Source: CAZTPJ01 sp964614515
GTDB taxonomy: Bacteria; Planctomycetota; Phycisphaerae; Phycisphaerales; UBA1924
Assembly (NCBI GenBank): GCA_964614515.1
Contig: CAZTPJ010000017.1
Span: forward strand, 1-57,549
DNA length: 57,549 bases
Direction of reading: 5' to 3'
Shown here: positions 27,140-35,358 of the stretch, one piece after another
Position numbering within the stretch: position 1 is the first letter of the stretch
Layout: the number at the start of each line of letters is the position of its first letter
The notes under the pieces: model-generated
Databases searched by the model: none
What the model saw: only the letters and a program-made list of their open reading frames with translations
Told to the model about the DNA's origin: nothing
Made by a program: the position numbers and the translations under genes

Positions 27140-27227
27140 CCATCGAAGTCGTCATGGGCGACTTCGATGCGTCGCGCGATGGCGTGCCTTGGACACGCCA
27201 TGCACGGGCAAGCCTGAAGGCTTGCCC
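27140..27227. repeat. 88-bp direct repeat, right copy
   Basis: Partner of 26863-26950 with 5 mismatches. The compensatory-looking change at its centre (CATAG versus CATGG) lies in the hairpin loop. A fragment at about 27244-27261 (CCTCACGGTCGGGCTTGG) looks like part of another MITE arm. The rest of the gap to 27268 shows nothing. Confidence 0.72.
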
Positions 27228-27268
27228 ATTCCACGCGCCGCGGGACTCCTCACGGTCGGGCTTGGTGC

Positions 27269-28804
27269 TCAGCGCTTCGCGGGCGCGCCGCCGGGCGGTA
27301 CGATGATCTTCGCACGCTTTTCGCCAGACCCCGCCACGCCCGCGCGTTCGTGCCGCGCTGCGCGACGCCCATCGCTGGTGCTCTCATATCGCAGGCCGAT
27401 CGTGACTTCCGGTTCGCCGTGCAACAGCCGATTGACAACCTCAACGCCCTGCATCAGCGTGTGATCGGTGTTGGAAACTTCATACTTCCACATGCCGAAA
27501 CGTCCGCGCGAATAAATGCCGCGAGATTCGAGCCACGGAATCACGATCGACAGAATCTCATCGCGATCCACCGTCGGCGTGGGATAACTGTGCTCCACGC
27601 GATGCGTCCAGACGCTCACGATGTCGTCGCGCTCCCCGGGTTCCAGCAGTCCCGCGCGCTCCAGCCCCACGATCGTCGCTTCCGCGATGCCCGCCTCATC
27701 CACCGGCTTAAACGCGCTGTGGCTCGTCTCACACAACAGCGAGTAATGCCGCGAGCCATCGGGCGTCATATACGGCGAATAGTTGCTCAGATACGTCACG
27801 CGATAGAACGGACAGTTGTCCTCGGGGAAGTACATCCAGCACTTGCGACTCGGACACGGCCGACGAATACCGACGCCCACGAACAGCCCCGCCGAATGCC
27901 GCAGTCGCGCCGCGGCCTCGCGCACCTCCGCGGGCACATGCCCCGTGAGCATGTCGCCAACGAGCAGGTCCAGCGGCGCTGCCGAGATCAGCGCATCGAA
28001 CGCGATGGGCGTGCCATCCATGAGCCGCGCCACGCGCCGATCCACATCGACCGATGCCACGCCGCGCCCCGTCGCGATCATCCCGCCATCTTCCACGCGC
28101 CCGATCACTTCGCCCATGCGGCGATAAAACTCGCCTGTCCCCCCGCGCAGCGGATATTTGAACCGATTGTTCGGACCCCAGCCATAGTCATCCTGCCCCA
28201 GCACGATGTTCCGCAGCGCTCGCTTCCAGTCGATCACCGCCACACGCTCGCCGATCCACGCCTTGCCGAGCAGTTCCGGCGGATGCGCCCACACTTTGAA
28301 GTTATACGGCCGCATGAACAAACGCACGATCCCTTCACCAAACACCGCGTCGATGAACTCGGCGAAGTTGGCGGCATCGGCGATGGCGTCGGTTCGACCC
28401 GCGGCCGTCTGCGCCTCGACAAGCCCGAACACGCACTCGAGCGCCTCGGCCGGCGGCAGACACCGGACGTTGTTCTGAAACGGATACGGAACCCAGCGAT
28501 CAAGAATCCGAATCCACGATTCGCGATCGTTGAGCGTGAAGTCCTCGCGCATGACCGACTCGAACACACGGTCGTAGTAGTCATAATGCGAGAACATGAC
28601 GTGCCCGCCGATGTCCCATGTGAATCCGGCCGCGTCCGTCACGCTGTGGGCGAGTCCCCCGACATGGGGTGATCGCTCCACACAAAGCGCTGCGGCGTGC
28701 CCGAGTTCGCGCAGTCGCCATGCGGCGCCAAGCCCCGTCGGTCCCGCGCCGAGAATCAAGATGCGTGGATCGGAACCCGGCGGAATGTCGAGGGTGGTGG
28801 GCAT
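27269..28804 (-). CDS. FAD-dependent oxidoreductase, UDP-galactopyranose mutase / protoporphyrinogen oxidase-like
   Basis: 511 residues. An N-terminal Rossmann FAD site, RILILGAGPTGLGAAW (GxGxxG at 19-24), is followed by an acidic strand end (CVERSPHVGGLA) and the second glycine-rich HVGGLAHS. DIGGHVMFSHYDYYDRVF and the KYPLRGGTGEFYRRMG segment resemble the UDP-galactopyranose mutase/PPOX-like flavoenzymes often found in polysaccharide loci. Typical haem-pathway signature residues cannot be verified by eye, so sugar-nucleotide or other amine-oxidase-fold chemistry are both possible. Start ATG 28804 is preferred because it begins just before the nucleotide-binding strand. The nearby GT2 glycosyltransferase makes a cell-surface glycan role attractive but unproven. 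Confidence 0.72.
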   Translation of the reverse strand: MPTTLDIPPGSDPRILILGAGPTGLGAAWRLRELGHAAALCVERSPHVGGLAHSVTDAAGFTWDIGGHVMFSHYDYYDRVFESVMREDFTLNDRESWIRILDRWVPYPFQNNVRCLPPAEALECVFGLVEAQTAAGRTDAIADAANFAEFIDAVFGEGIVRLFMRPYNFKVWAHPPELLGKAWIGERVAVIDWKRALRNIVLGQDDYGWGPNNRFKYPLRGGTGEFYRRMGEVIGRVEDGGMIATGRGVASVDVDRRVARLMDGTPIAFDALISAAPLDLLVGDMLTGHVPAEVREAAARLRHSAGLFVGVGIRRPCPSRKCWMYFPEDNCPFYRVTYLSNYSPYMTPDGSRHYSLLCETSHSAFKPVDEAGIAEATIVGLERAGLLEPGERDDIVSVWTHRVEHSYPTPTVDRDEILSIVIPWLESRGIYSRGRFGMWKYEVSNTDHTLMQGVEVVNRLLHGEPEVTIGLRYESTSDGRRAARHERAGVAGSGEKRAKIIVPPGGAPAKR

Positions 28805-29217
28805 GGTGGGGGGCGGGATCGCGGCCCGGGCGGGCCATCGTCCTCCGCAGGTCAAGGGTAGGTCGAGAGCCGCGACCACGCGAATCGGACTACCACTCCC
28901 GATCGGGGGTGGGGTTCATCCGTCGCGCGGCGGCGTGGTCTTGGGATTTTTCTTGGCCCTGCGAATGGTTACGGGCTCCGGCCGAACGGCGACTGCCCAG
29001 TCGGCGGGGGGGGGGAGGCGTGAAGTTTGCGCCGGAGGCAGTTGGAGTTGGATGAATCGTGAATATTCGACGCTGATTGGCCGATGGTGTGTGTTGCACG
29101 ACGCGCCAGGATTGCGTTGACGTGCCATGGCCTCGAAAAGAGCGAGAACTGACCACGGAGCGCATGAGCCGAGCGGCCATGGCGCGGGCGTTACATTCAA
29201 ACCGGAGGCACGTCATC
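28805..29217. other. Intergenic region with G10 tract, divergent promoters expected
   Basis: This 413-bp gap lies between the flavoenzyme (minus) and the LuxR-type regulator (plus) and must hold both promoters. A G10 run is at 29006-29015 and an A/T-rich patch (GAATCGTGAATATTCG) near 29050-29066. No convincing gene or paired -35/-10 is visible. The SD GGAGG (29204-29208) belongs to the regulator. Confidence 0.4.
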
Positions 29218-30165
29218 ATGGAAGCACGCCTGAATGGGGTTTCTCACTGTGATGGTGCCGCGATGCGTTCTCGCGCGGTGAAGGATTCGTCTGAACAGCA
29301 TGTCGTCGCAACGACGGTCGAGATCATCCGGGCGGCGAATCGGCTCTCGGCCGTGGCGACGCCCGATTGGTGCGATCGCGCCGCCGCGTGCCTGGCGCTG
29401 ATGTCAGAAGACTGCGTGGCGGTCGTGATGTTGGTGGAAGTGAACGAATCAGGGGCGATTGCGACGATCGAGGCCGCGGGCGCCGCGGTTCGCCGCCGCA
29501 ATGCGCCGTGCTCAAACGGGACACACGCCGTGTCACCGAACACCTCCACGCTGCCTTCCGAGGAACGACTCGTGTCGCGGGCGCAGCGCATGGTGAGCAT
29601 TGGTTGGCAGCCACTTCCTGACGGCCTCCACATCACCGCCGCAGGACTTCTCAGCGAGCAGCCAGGCGGCATGGAGTGGCGCTCGCAGGGTGTCGGCCGG
29701 CTATGGATGGATGTCCCAACGCAATGTCCGCTCGTCGGACTAACGCCGGTGTCGCCTGCGCGATGGCTGTCGGTCAATCTTGCCCGAGCGTCTCTGCCAT
29801 GGAACGCCGTACACGCGACCATTCTCGCCGCTGTGCTTCCCGTGCTGGGCGGCCGACTTCATCTTCCCGGCGATGGTGGGCAAGGCTCGCGGTGGCTCAC
29901 AACCCGGGAGCAGGAAGTCCTCGAACGCCTGACGCGCGGCGAATCCGTTCGTCAGATCGCCGTCGCGCTCGGCCGAAGCCCGCATACCGTCCACGACCAT
30001 ATCAAGAGTCTGCACCGCAAACTCGGCGCCCGCACGCGGGGTGAACTGATCGTTCGGGCCCTGGGCCATTCAGACCCGACGCCCGCCCGGATTCACGATG
30101 AAGAGGCGAAGGTCGAGCCACTTGTCGTTCAGACGCGCATCGCCACGGCGTCGCCCGCCGCCTGA
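29218..30165 (+). CDS. LuxR-family transcriptional regulator
   Basis: 315 residues. The C-terminus (about 226-283) is a clear LuxR/FixJ helix-turn-helix: LTTREQEVLERLTRGESVRQ, then IAVALGRSPHTVHDHIKSLH and RKLGARTRGELI. The N-terminal 200 residues show no receiver-domain aspartate pattern. They could be a GAF-like or novel sensor domain, so the signal is unknown. Start ATG 29218 has GGAGG nine nt upstream. It is an orphan regulator with no adjacent kinase. Possible targets are its divergent or downstream neighbours, but the sequence does not show this. Confidence 0.78.
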   Translation: MEARLNGVSHCDGAAMRSRAVKDSSEQHVVATTVEIIRAANRLSAVATPDWCDRAAACLALMSEDCVAVVMLVEVNESGAIATIEAAGAAVRRRNAPCSNGTHAVSPNTSTLPSEERLVSRAQRMVSIGWQPLPDGLHITAAGLLSEQPGGMEWRSQGVGRLWMDVPTQCPLVGLTPVSPARWLSVNLARASLPWNAVHATILAAVLPVLGGRLHLPGDGGQGSRWLTTREQEVLERLTRGESVRQIAVALGRSPHTVHDHIKSLHRKLGARTRGELIVRALGHSDPTPARIHDEEAKVEPLVVQTRIATASPAA

Positions 30166-30206
30166 CGGGCGCACCTGGCCTCGCAGACATCCACCGACAC
30201 CCAACG

Positions 30207-30236
30207 AAAAAGCCCACGACCCTGGGGCCGTGGGCT
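30207..30236 (-). terminator. Intrinsic terminator for the cyclophilin gene
   Basis: The stem AGCCCACG/CGTGGGCT (30211-30218 and 30229-30236) is preceded on the plus strand by AAAAA. Read on the minus strand this is a GC hairpin followed by TTTTT, 24 bp after the cyclophilin stop. It also separates the convergent regulator gene. Confidence 0.82.
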
Positions 30237-30259
30237 GATGCTGTCATACCGATGCCGAC

Positions 30260-32614
30260 TCAGGATCCAGAGCCGGGGAGGAATCGTTGGTCGGTGAGTC
30301 GGACGATCTCCGACGCGGCCGTGCCCACGGTGGTCCACGACGCGCGTCCCGTGCCGATGACGTTGTGTAACTGCGCCACGATCGGCGCGACAAACGGGGG
30401 CACCTGGTCGTCGATGCCCACGGCCAGGATTGAAATGCTGTAGTCGCTGAAGGTGGCGGGGTCGGAGTTGATCTTGGCCATGATGCTCACCAGATCCCGC
30501 ACGGAAATATCCATGCGTTCGTTGGGACCAAGTTCAAAGTCGCTGGGGACGAGGTCAATGCGGTTGTTGGCCGCGCCGGCGAAGTGGAAGAAGATGTTGA
30601 GTTGCACCGACATCGTCTGCGACGAGAACGGGTTGTAGACCGAGAGCACTTCGTTCTGATTCATGTTCGCCGGATCAAGGTTGCCGCCGGCAAAGACCCA
30701 CAGGCCCGAGGCCCGCGTCGTAAACGGCGTCGCCACGCGATCAACGCCAAGAGACGAGACATAGTGCGCCGTCACCGGCGTGCTGCCGCTGGTATAGGTG
30801 ATCGAGAACGTCTCGCCCGAAGGCACGCCCGCCTGACGCAGGTTGAAGACGCGCCGCGATTCCGGCGGCACGATCAGATTGCCAAGCAGCGTCTGCCCGT
30901 TGGTCCGACGGAACTGGAACGACACCACCGCACCCGTCGTCGTCACGTTCTGCACGGCGATGTACGTCTCGCCGTCGTCCTCGAACTGCGCCGCGGCCAG
31001 CGCCCCGGCCGTCAGCCCGCCCCCGGCGATCCCTTGCGAACTCGCCGCGAACTGATTGAGTCCTGGCGGCGAACCGGGGACGACCTGCTGCTCATACACG
31101 CTGAGCATCACCGCGATCGGCTGCGTCGACTCGACCAGAATCCCCGTCAGCGGGTTGTTGCCCACGCCCGCGATGCTGAACACCTCAAGCCCGCCGCGAC
31201 GATACGCGTCAAGCGTCGAAGTCACCTCAACCGTGCCCCCGGACGCGAGGAAAAACGTCGTCGTCACTTCCGCGTCAAGGTGGCTGCGGCTCGCCCACAC
31301 GAGGAACGGCGTGCGCGCCACGTTCGGATCGGTCGGCGAAAGATCGGCCACGGCCGTGCCGCCAAACTCCCACGTCATCAGGTCCGCCGCGTCGAACTCT
31401 TCCGTATTGATGAGCGCTTCGCTCGTTCGCGCGCCAAAGTCCGTTCGCGTGATCTGCGCGCCGATGACCTGGGTCGAGCGAACCTCGAGTGCGTACGGCG
31501 TGTGCGCCCGCACCAGATCGAGCGTCGCGTCATTGAAGTCGGAAATCGTGATGCGTCGGTGCTCGTTGTTGGCGAGCGTGCCGGTGAGGATCACCGTGTC
31601 GCGATCAGCACGCTCGTAGCGCACGATGATCTGATACGACGCCGTCTCATCCGCGTGCAGGTTCACGAGGTCCAAGGTCTCGATGATCGTCGGGCCGCGG
31701 TAGCCCTCCGGCGACATGACGATGTTCGTGTAGAACGCGTCGAAGTCGCGCGGCTTAACCACGTCGATGTTGATCAGTTTGACGAGGTAACGCTCCATCA
31801 TCGCCGTGGAGCGAAGTTGGCCGGGCGGGATCGCCGGCGGAACTTCCACCACCGGCACGTCGGTCAGCGCGAAGGAGAGGGGATTGGCCCCGGCCAGCGG
31901 CTGCAGCGGGGACACCGGACGCTGGTTCGCGTCCACCATCACGTCGGCGAAGACGAACCGCTGATCCGGCGGCTGCGGATTGGGGAAGTTGCGATTGGCG
32001 ACGCGTCGCGCGGTGTTGAAGTTGTCTTCATTCACGCCGACCTCGCCGATGAGTCGCCCGAAGACCGTGAACAACTGCGCATCGAGGAAGTCGTTGTCCA
32101 CCATGTTGACGAACCACTGGGTGGTGCCCGAGTCCGGGTCGCCCGCGCGCTGCGCCAACGCCATCGTCCACTGGAGGTTCGATCGATCCGGGTGGAACTC
32201 GTTGTCCACCGTGTCGTCGACGATCTCGCTCAGGCCGTCTTCGTTGGTGAACTTGAACCCGCCCCCCTGAATGACGAAGTTGACGGGGAGGAAGGCGTCT
32301 GGCTCATAGCGATGCACGAAGGACTCGTCGTGCATGCCTTCGCGAATCTGGCGCAGGAAGTGGTTGACTGTGTTGATCGCCGGAGGCGCGTTGTTCGGCC
32401 CGCCCGCGTCGAACAGTTCGACGTACATGTCGCCGACGTTGAACTCGAACAACACCACGGTGTTGTTCGGGTTGATGAGATCCGAAATCATGGGCAGCGG
32501 CGACCCCGCGAGAACCACGCGCGATTCCAATCGCTCCATGGATTCGGGCGCTGGCCGCCCCGCCGATGCGAAGACATTCCGCAACCGCCGAGTCATTTCC
32601 TCTAGACGAACCAT
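30260..32614 (-). CDS. Secreted cyclophilin-type peptidyl-prolyl isomerase with large C-terminal domain
   Basis: 784 residues. The N-terminus has the planctomycete export-type motif MERLESRVVLAG. A cyclophilin domain follows (about 50-260): GDMYVELFDAGGPNNAPPA, then FVHRYE with the catalytic-type Arg, VIQGGGF, and DPDSGTTQWFVNMVDNDFLD/FTVFGRLI. The remaining ~500 residues are beta-rich and contain two or three repeats of an Ig-like character (for example AVADLSPTDPNVARTPFLVW, VSFQFRRTNGQTLL), with no recognised family. A foldase with an adhesin- or matrix-like tail is an inference. AAGGAG lies 6 nt before ATG 32614; ATG 32617 is the alternative. It is divergent from the glycosyltransferase gene. 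Confidence 0.8.
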   Translation of the reverse strand: MVRLEEMTRRLRNVFASAGRPAPESMERLESRVVLAGSPLPMISDLINPNNTVVLFEFNVGDMYVELFDAGGPNNAPPAINTVNHFLRQIREGMHDESFVHRYEPDAFLPVNFVIQGGGFKFTNEDGLSEIVDDTVDNEFHPDRSNLQWTMALAQRAGDPDSGTTQWFVNMVDNDFLDAQLFTVFGRLIGEVGVNEDNFNTARRVANRNFPNPQPPDQRFVFADVMVDANQRPVSPLQPLAGANPLSFALTDVPVVEVPPAIPPGQLRSTAMMERYLVKLINIDVVKPRDFDAFYTNIVMSPEGYRGPTIIETLDLVNLHADETASYQIIVRYERADRDTVILTGTLANNEHRRITISDFNDATLDLVRAHTPYALEVRSTQVIGAQITRTDFGARTSEALINTEEFDAADLMTWEFGGTAVADLSPTDPNVARTPFLVWASRSHLDAEVTTTFFLASGGTVEVTSTLDAYRRGGLEVFSIAGVGNNPLTGILVESTQPIAVMLSVYEQQVVPGSPPGLNQFAASSQGIAGGGLTAGALAAAQFEDDGETYIAVQNVTTTGAVVSFQFRRTNGQTLLGNLIVPPESRRVFNLRQAGVPSGETFSITYTSGSTPVTAHYVSSLGVDRVATPFTTRASGLWVFAGGNLDPANMNQNEVLSVYNPFSSQTMSVQLNIFFHFAGAANNRIDLVPSDFELGPNERMDISVRDLVSIMAKINSDPATFSDYSISILAVGIDDQVPPFVAPIVAQLHNVIGTGRASWTTVGTAASEIVRLTDQRFLPGSGS

Positions 32615-32758
32615 CATGATCTCCTTCGGGGGGATGCCTGGGGGGCCGTTCGCGTCGTGCAGGCACCCGGCATGTACACCAAGAGTATCGTCCTCGACGC
32701 CCCGACGCAACCTCCCCCGCCAGCGACGATCGCCCGGGGACGTACACTCCCACACCTC

Positions 32759-35089
32759 ATGGCGCCAGCGGCGAACCCCACGATCCCGACCTCGCCTGTT
32801 CACGCGGCCCAGCGCACGGTGTGGGCGGTCATCCCAACATTCGCACGGCGGCACGATGTTGTTGCTCTCCTGAGCGACCTGTCGCGGCTGGCCCTTCCCC
32901 CGGGGGTTCGCCTGCGCGCCTTGGTGATCGACAATGCCTCACCCGAGCCGCTCGATGGACTACCGAGTTCACAGGGTCCTACCGGTGTCGCGGTGACCGT
33001 GGTTCGGCTCGATCGGAACCGCGGTGGCAGCGGGGGGTTCAGCGCGGGCGTGGCGGTTGCGCTCGCCCATGTGCGTACCGCCGATGACCTGGTCTGGCTG
33101 CTCGACAGTGATGTGCGGGTCGAGCGCGAAGCGTTGACGGGGCTTGTGGCGGCGTTGGATGAGAGTCCCGACGTGGTGGCCGTAGGGTCTGCGCTGGTTG
33201 ACCCTCGCACGGGGTTGATCTTTGAAGTCGGTGGGCGGATCGATCGGCGAACCGGCGAGTTGCGGCAGTTCACGCTGTCGGATCTTCCGTGGAATGGGCT
33301 GCGCCCGCGGCGGGTGGAATATGTCGCGGCGTGCAGCGTCCTGGTGCGTCGTCGCGCGGCGGAGGTGGCGGGCGTGATGCCCGATGTGTTTCTCAGCGGC
33401 GATGACGCCATGTGGTGTCTGCGCCTGGCGCGGGCGACGGGGGGGAAAATCGCGTGCGCCCCGGCCTCTCGGGCGCATCACCCGCATCCGGATCGCATGC
33501 GCACCATCGCACGCTATTACGCCGCGCGAAACGCGATGGCCGTGCTCGATGAAGCCGACTGCGGGCGTCGCGCTCGGTTCATTCGCGCGATGCGTGAGAC
33601 GCTGCGGGCGGTGGGGCAGTCGATGGTGGCCCGCGATGATTTCTCGGCCATGCACCTCGCGGGCCTGCGCGATGCGCTTGAGGGGCGAGTGAGCGGCGCG
33701 GCCGAGCGGCACAGCATCGCGTTCGAGCCGTGGCAACCGCTCGATTCGCTCGGCGATGCGCTGGCCGCTCTCGAGGCCGGGCGACGGCCGTTGTCGTGCG
33801 TTGTCTGCATTGAACCGACGCTGCGCGAACGCATCGAACCTGCGCTGTCGCGCCTGCAAACGCCGCCGCGGATCGATGTTCGCCGTGAAGACTCGATGGC
33901 GGTGCGCCCGTGGCTTGCGATGTTGCGAACGCTGCTGGGCGGGGCCACGGATATCGCGATCGTCTCAGCGCGGGGTCGCTCGGCCGATTGGCGCAGCGCC
34001 CGCACGATCGTGAGCGTGTGCGAAGCGGGATTCGTCGTGCGCGGCGTCACACGCGTCGGGCGAGCATGGTCCGCGGGTCTGACGCTGGCGCGCGGCGCGA
34101 CGCTCGCGTGTGGTCTGGGAGTTCGCGGGCGGGCCATCATGCCGCCGACGCCAACGCTGACAGAACCTCTCAACTGGGTGCGAAGCGTCGCGGGTGTTCG
34201 ACTCGTCGCGCCGACGCCGATCGCGCCGTCGCTGTCGATCGTCATCGTCAGTTTCAATCGTCGCGTGGCGCTGCATCGCACGCTCGCCGGTCTGGAACGT
34301 GACGCTGTGGCGGCCGGGGCCGAGATCATCGTCGTCGACAACGCCTCGGGCGATGGCTCGGCGGATCTGGTCCGCTCGCTGTTTCCGCGCGTGCGCATCA
34401 TCGAGTCGCGCGAGAACACAGGCATCGCCGCGTTCAACACCGGCGCTCAGGCGGCCACGGGGGATGTGCTGCTCATCCTCGATGACGATGCCCTGCCGGC
34501 GCACGGTGTACTGGCGCAGGCGATGGACCTGCTCTCGCGCCGCGCGGACATCGCCGGCGTGGCGCTGCACCCGCGCAACACGGCCACGCACGAAAGCGAA
34601 TGGCCCTTCGCCGAGCAGTTCGGGGGGGGGATCGAGTTCTGGCCGGTGATGGGGTGCGGGAATCTCGTGCGTCGCGACGCGTGGCTTCGGGCGGGGGGAT
34701 ACACGCGCGAGTACTTTCTGTATCGAAATGACGTGGACTTCGCCCTGACGCTGCTGGGCCTGGGGATGCGAGTCTATTTCGACCCCGCGTGGGAAGTGTC
34801 GCACGACACCATCATCACCCGTCGCAAGAGCATGCGCTGGTGCGAACTCGCCACGCGAAACTGGGTGTGGATGTGCCGAAGACACGGACGCGGAGCAGGG
34901 GGGGGGATCGCCGCCATCGCGGGTTGGGCCTGGGCGCATCGCCTCGCGGCACTCTCGATCACACGCCACGCGAGCGTACTCAAAGGCGCATACCACGGCC
35001 TGACACGACGCCCACCATCACCGCCCGATGGCCTCAAACGCGACGGCCGGGCGCTGGCCGCACTGATGCGCGTGCGCTTCACGAAGTGA
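32759..35089 (+). CDS. Glycosyltransferase with two GT2 (GT-A) domains
   Basis: 776 residues from ATG 32759; the frame is open back to 32657. The first GT2 module (about 15-290) has WAVIPTFARR, VIDNASPEP and the acidic WLLDSDVRV. The second (about 492-720) has SIVIVSFNRR, IIVVDNASGDGS, LILDDDAL and a later FLYRNDVDFALTLLGLGMRV acceptor-region motif. A ~180-residue linker lies between them. It probably elongates a cell-surface or exopolysaccharide chain with two activities. Two G9 tracts in frame (34622-34630 and 34898-34906), each encoding three Gly, make it a candidate for slippage-driven variation. It ends at the third MITE-like element. Confidence 0.85.
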   Translation: MAPAANPTIPTSPVHAAQRTVWAVIPTFARRHDVVALLSDLSRLALPPGVRLRALVIDNASPEPLDGLPSSQGPTGVAVTVVRLDRNRGGSGGFSAGVAVALAHVRTADDLVWLLDSDVRVEREALTGLVAALDESPDVVAVGSALVDPRTGLIFEVGGRIDRRTGELRQFTLSDLPWNGLRPRRVEYVAACSVLVRRRAAEVAGVMPDVFLSGDDAMWCLRLARATGGKIACAPASRAHHPHPDRMRTIARYYAARNAMAVLDEADCGRRARFIRAMRETLRAVGQSMVARDDFSAMHLAGLRDALEGRVSGAAERHSIAFEPWQPLDSLGDALAALEAGRRPLSCVVCIEPTLRERIEPALSRLQTPPRIDVRREDSMAVRPWLAMLRTLLGGATDIAIVSARGRSADWRSARTIVSVCEAGFVVRGVTRVGRAWSAGLTLARGATLACGLGVRGRAIMPPTPTLTEPLNWVRSVAGVRLVAPTPIAPSLSIVIVSFNRRVALHRTLAGLERDAVAAGAEIIVVDNASGDGSADLVRSLFPRVRIIESRENTGIAAFNTGAQAATGDVLLILDDDALPAHGVLAQAMDLLSRRADIAGVALHPRNTATHESEWPFAEQFGGGIEFWPVMGCGNLVRRDAWLRAGGYTREYFLYRNDVDFALTLLGLGMRVYFDPAWEVSHDTIITRRKSMRWCELATRNWVWMCRRHGRGAGGGIAAIAGWAWAHRLAALSITRHASVLKGAYHGLTRRPPSPPDGLKRDGRALAALMRVRFTK

Positions 35090-35097
35090 CCGAGCGT

Positions 35098-35176
35098 GTG
35101 GCATGGGCAAGCCTTCAGGCTTGCCCGTGCCACGCGATCGCAGGCAGCATCGAAGTCGCCTCTGGCGACTTCAATG
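35098..35176. repeat. Two hairpins of the dispersed repeat family
   Basis: GTGGCA.GGGCAAGCCT/AGGCTTGCCC.TGCCAC (35098-35132) is a long hairpin with a 2-nt loop. It is followed by CATCGAAGTCGCC/GGCGACTTCAATG (35148-35160 and 35164-35176). These are the same modules, in different order, as at 26863-26950 and 14961-14998, and again sit just beside a MITE-like element. Confidence 0.75.
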
Positions 35177-35189
35177 GCACGATCAGCGC

Positions 35190-35357
35190 AAGAAGCCCGA
35201 CCGTCAGGGAGGGCTCGGCAGCGGGGACACGCGAAACGATGACCGAACGTCTCCGTCGTCACCCACAGGCGCTGGCGCGCCATCTGTGACGCCGCGAACC
35301 CACGGCGTGCTATAGCCTGACGCCGCTCCCAAGCCCTCCCTGACGGTCGGGCTACTT
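35190..35357. mobile_element. MITE-like element, copy 3 (168 bp)
   Basis: The left end (35190-35218, starting AAGAAGCCCGACCGTCAGGG) pairs with the right end (35329-35357) with only two or three differences. The core begins CAGCGGGGA and contains CGTCTCCGTCGTCACCC and GACGCCGCGAACCCAC, aligning with the other copies. Its right end stops 1 nt before the purF stop codon, between convergent genes. No ORF of its own is evident. Confidence 0.75.
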
Positions 35358-35358
35358 A

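Noticed and set aside
26817..27155. N-terminal extension of tsaE by 113 codons
   Set aside because: The extension runs through the MITE-like element and hairpins. TsaE similarity starts at ATG 26816, so the open frame is fortuitous.
30584..32605. Long plus-strand reading frame of 673 codons
   Set aside because: It lies wholly antisense to the cyclophilin gene. High GC leaves such antisense frames open, and the Arg/His-rich product shows no domain.
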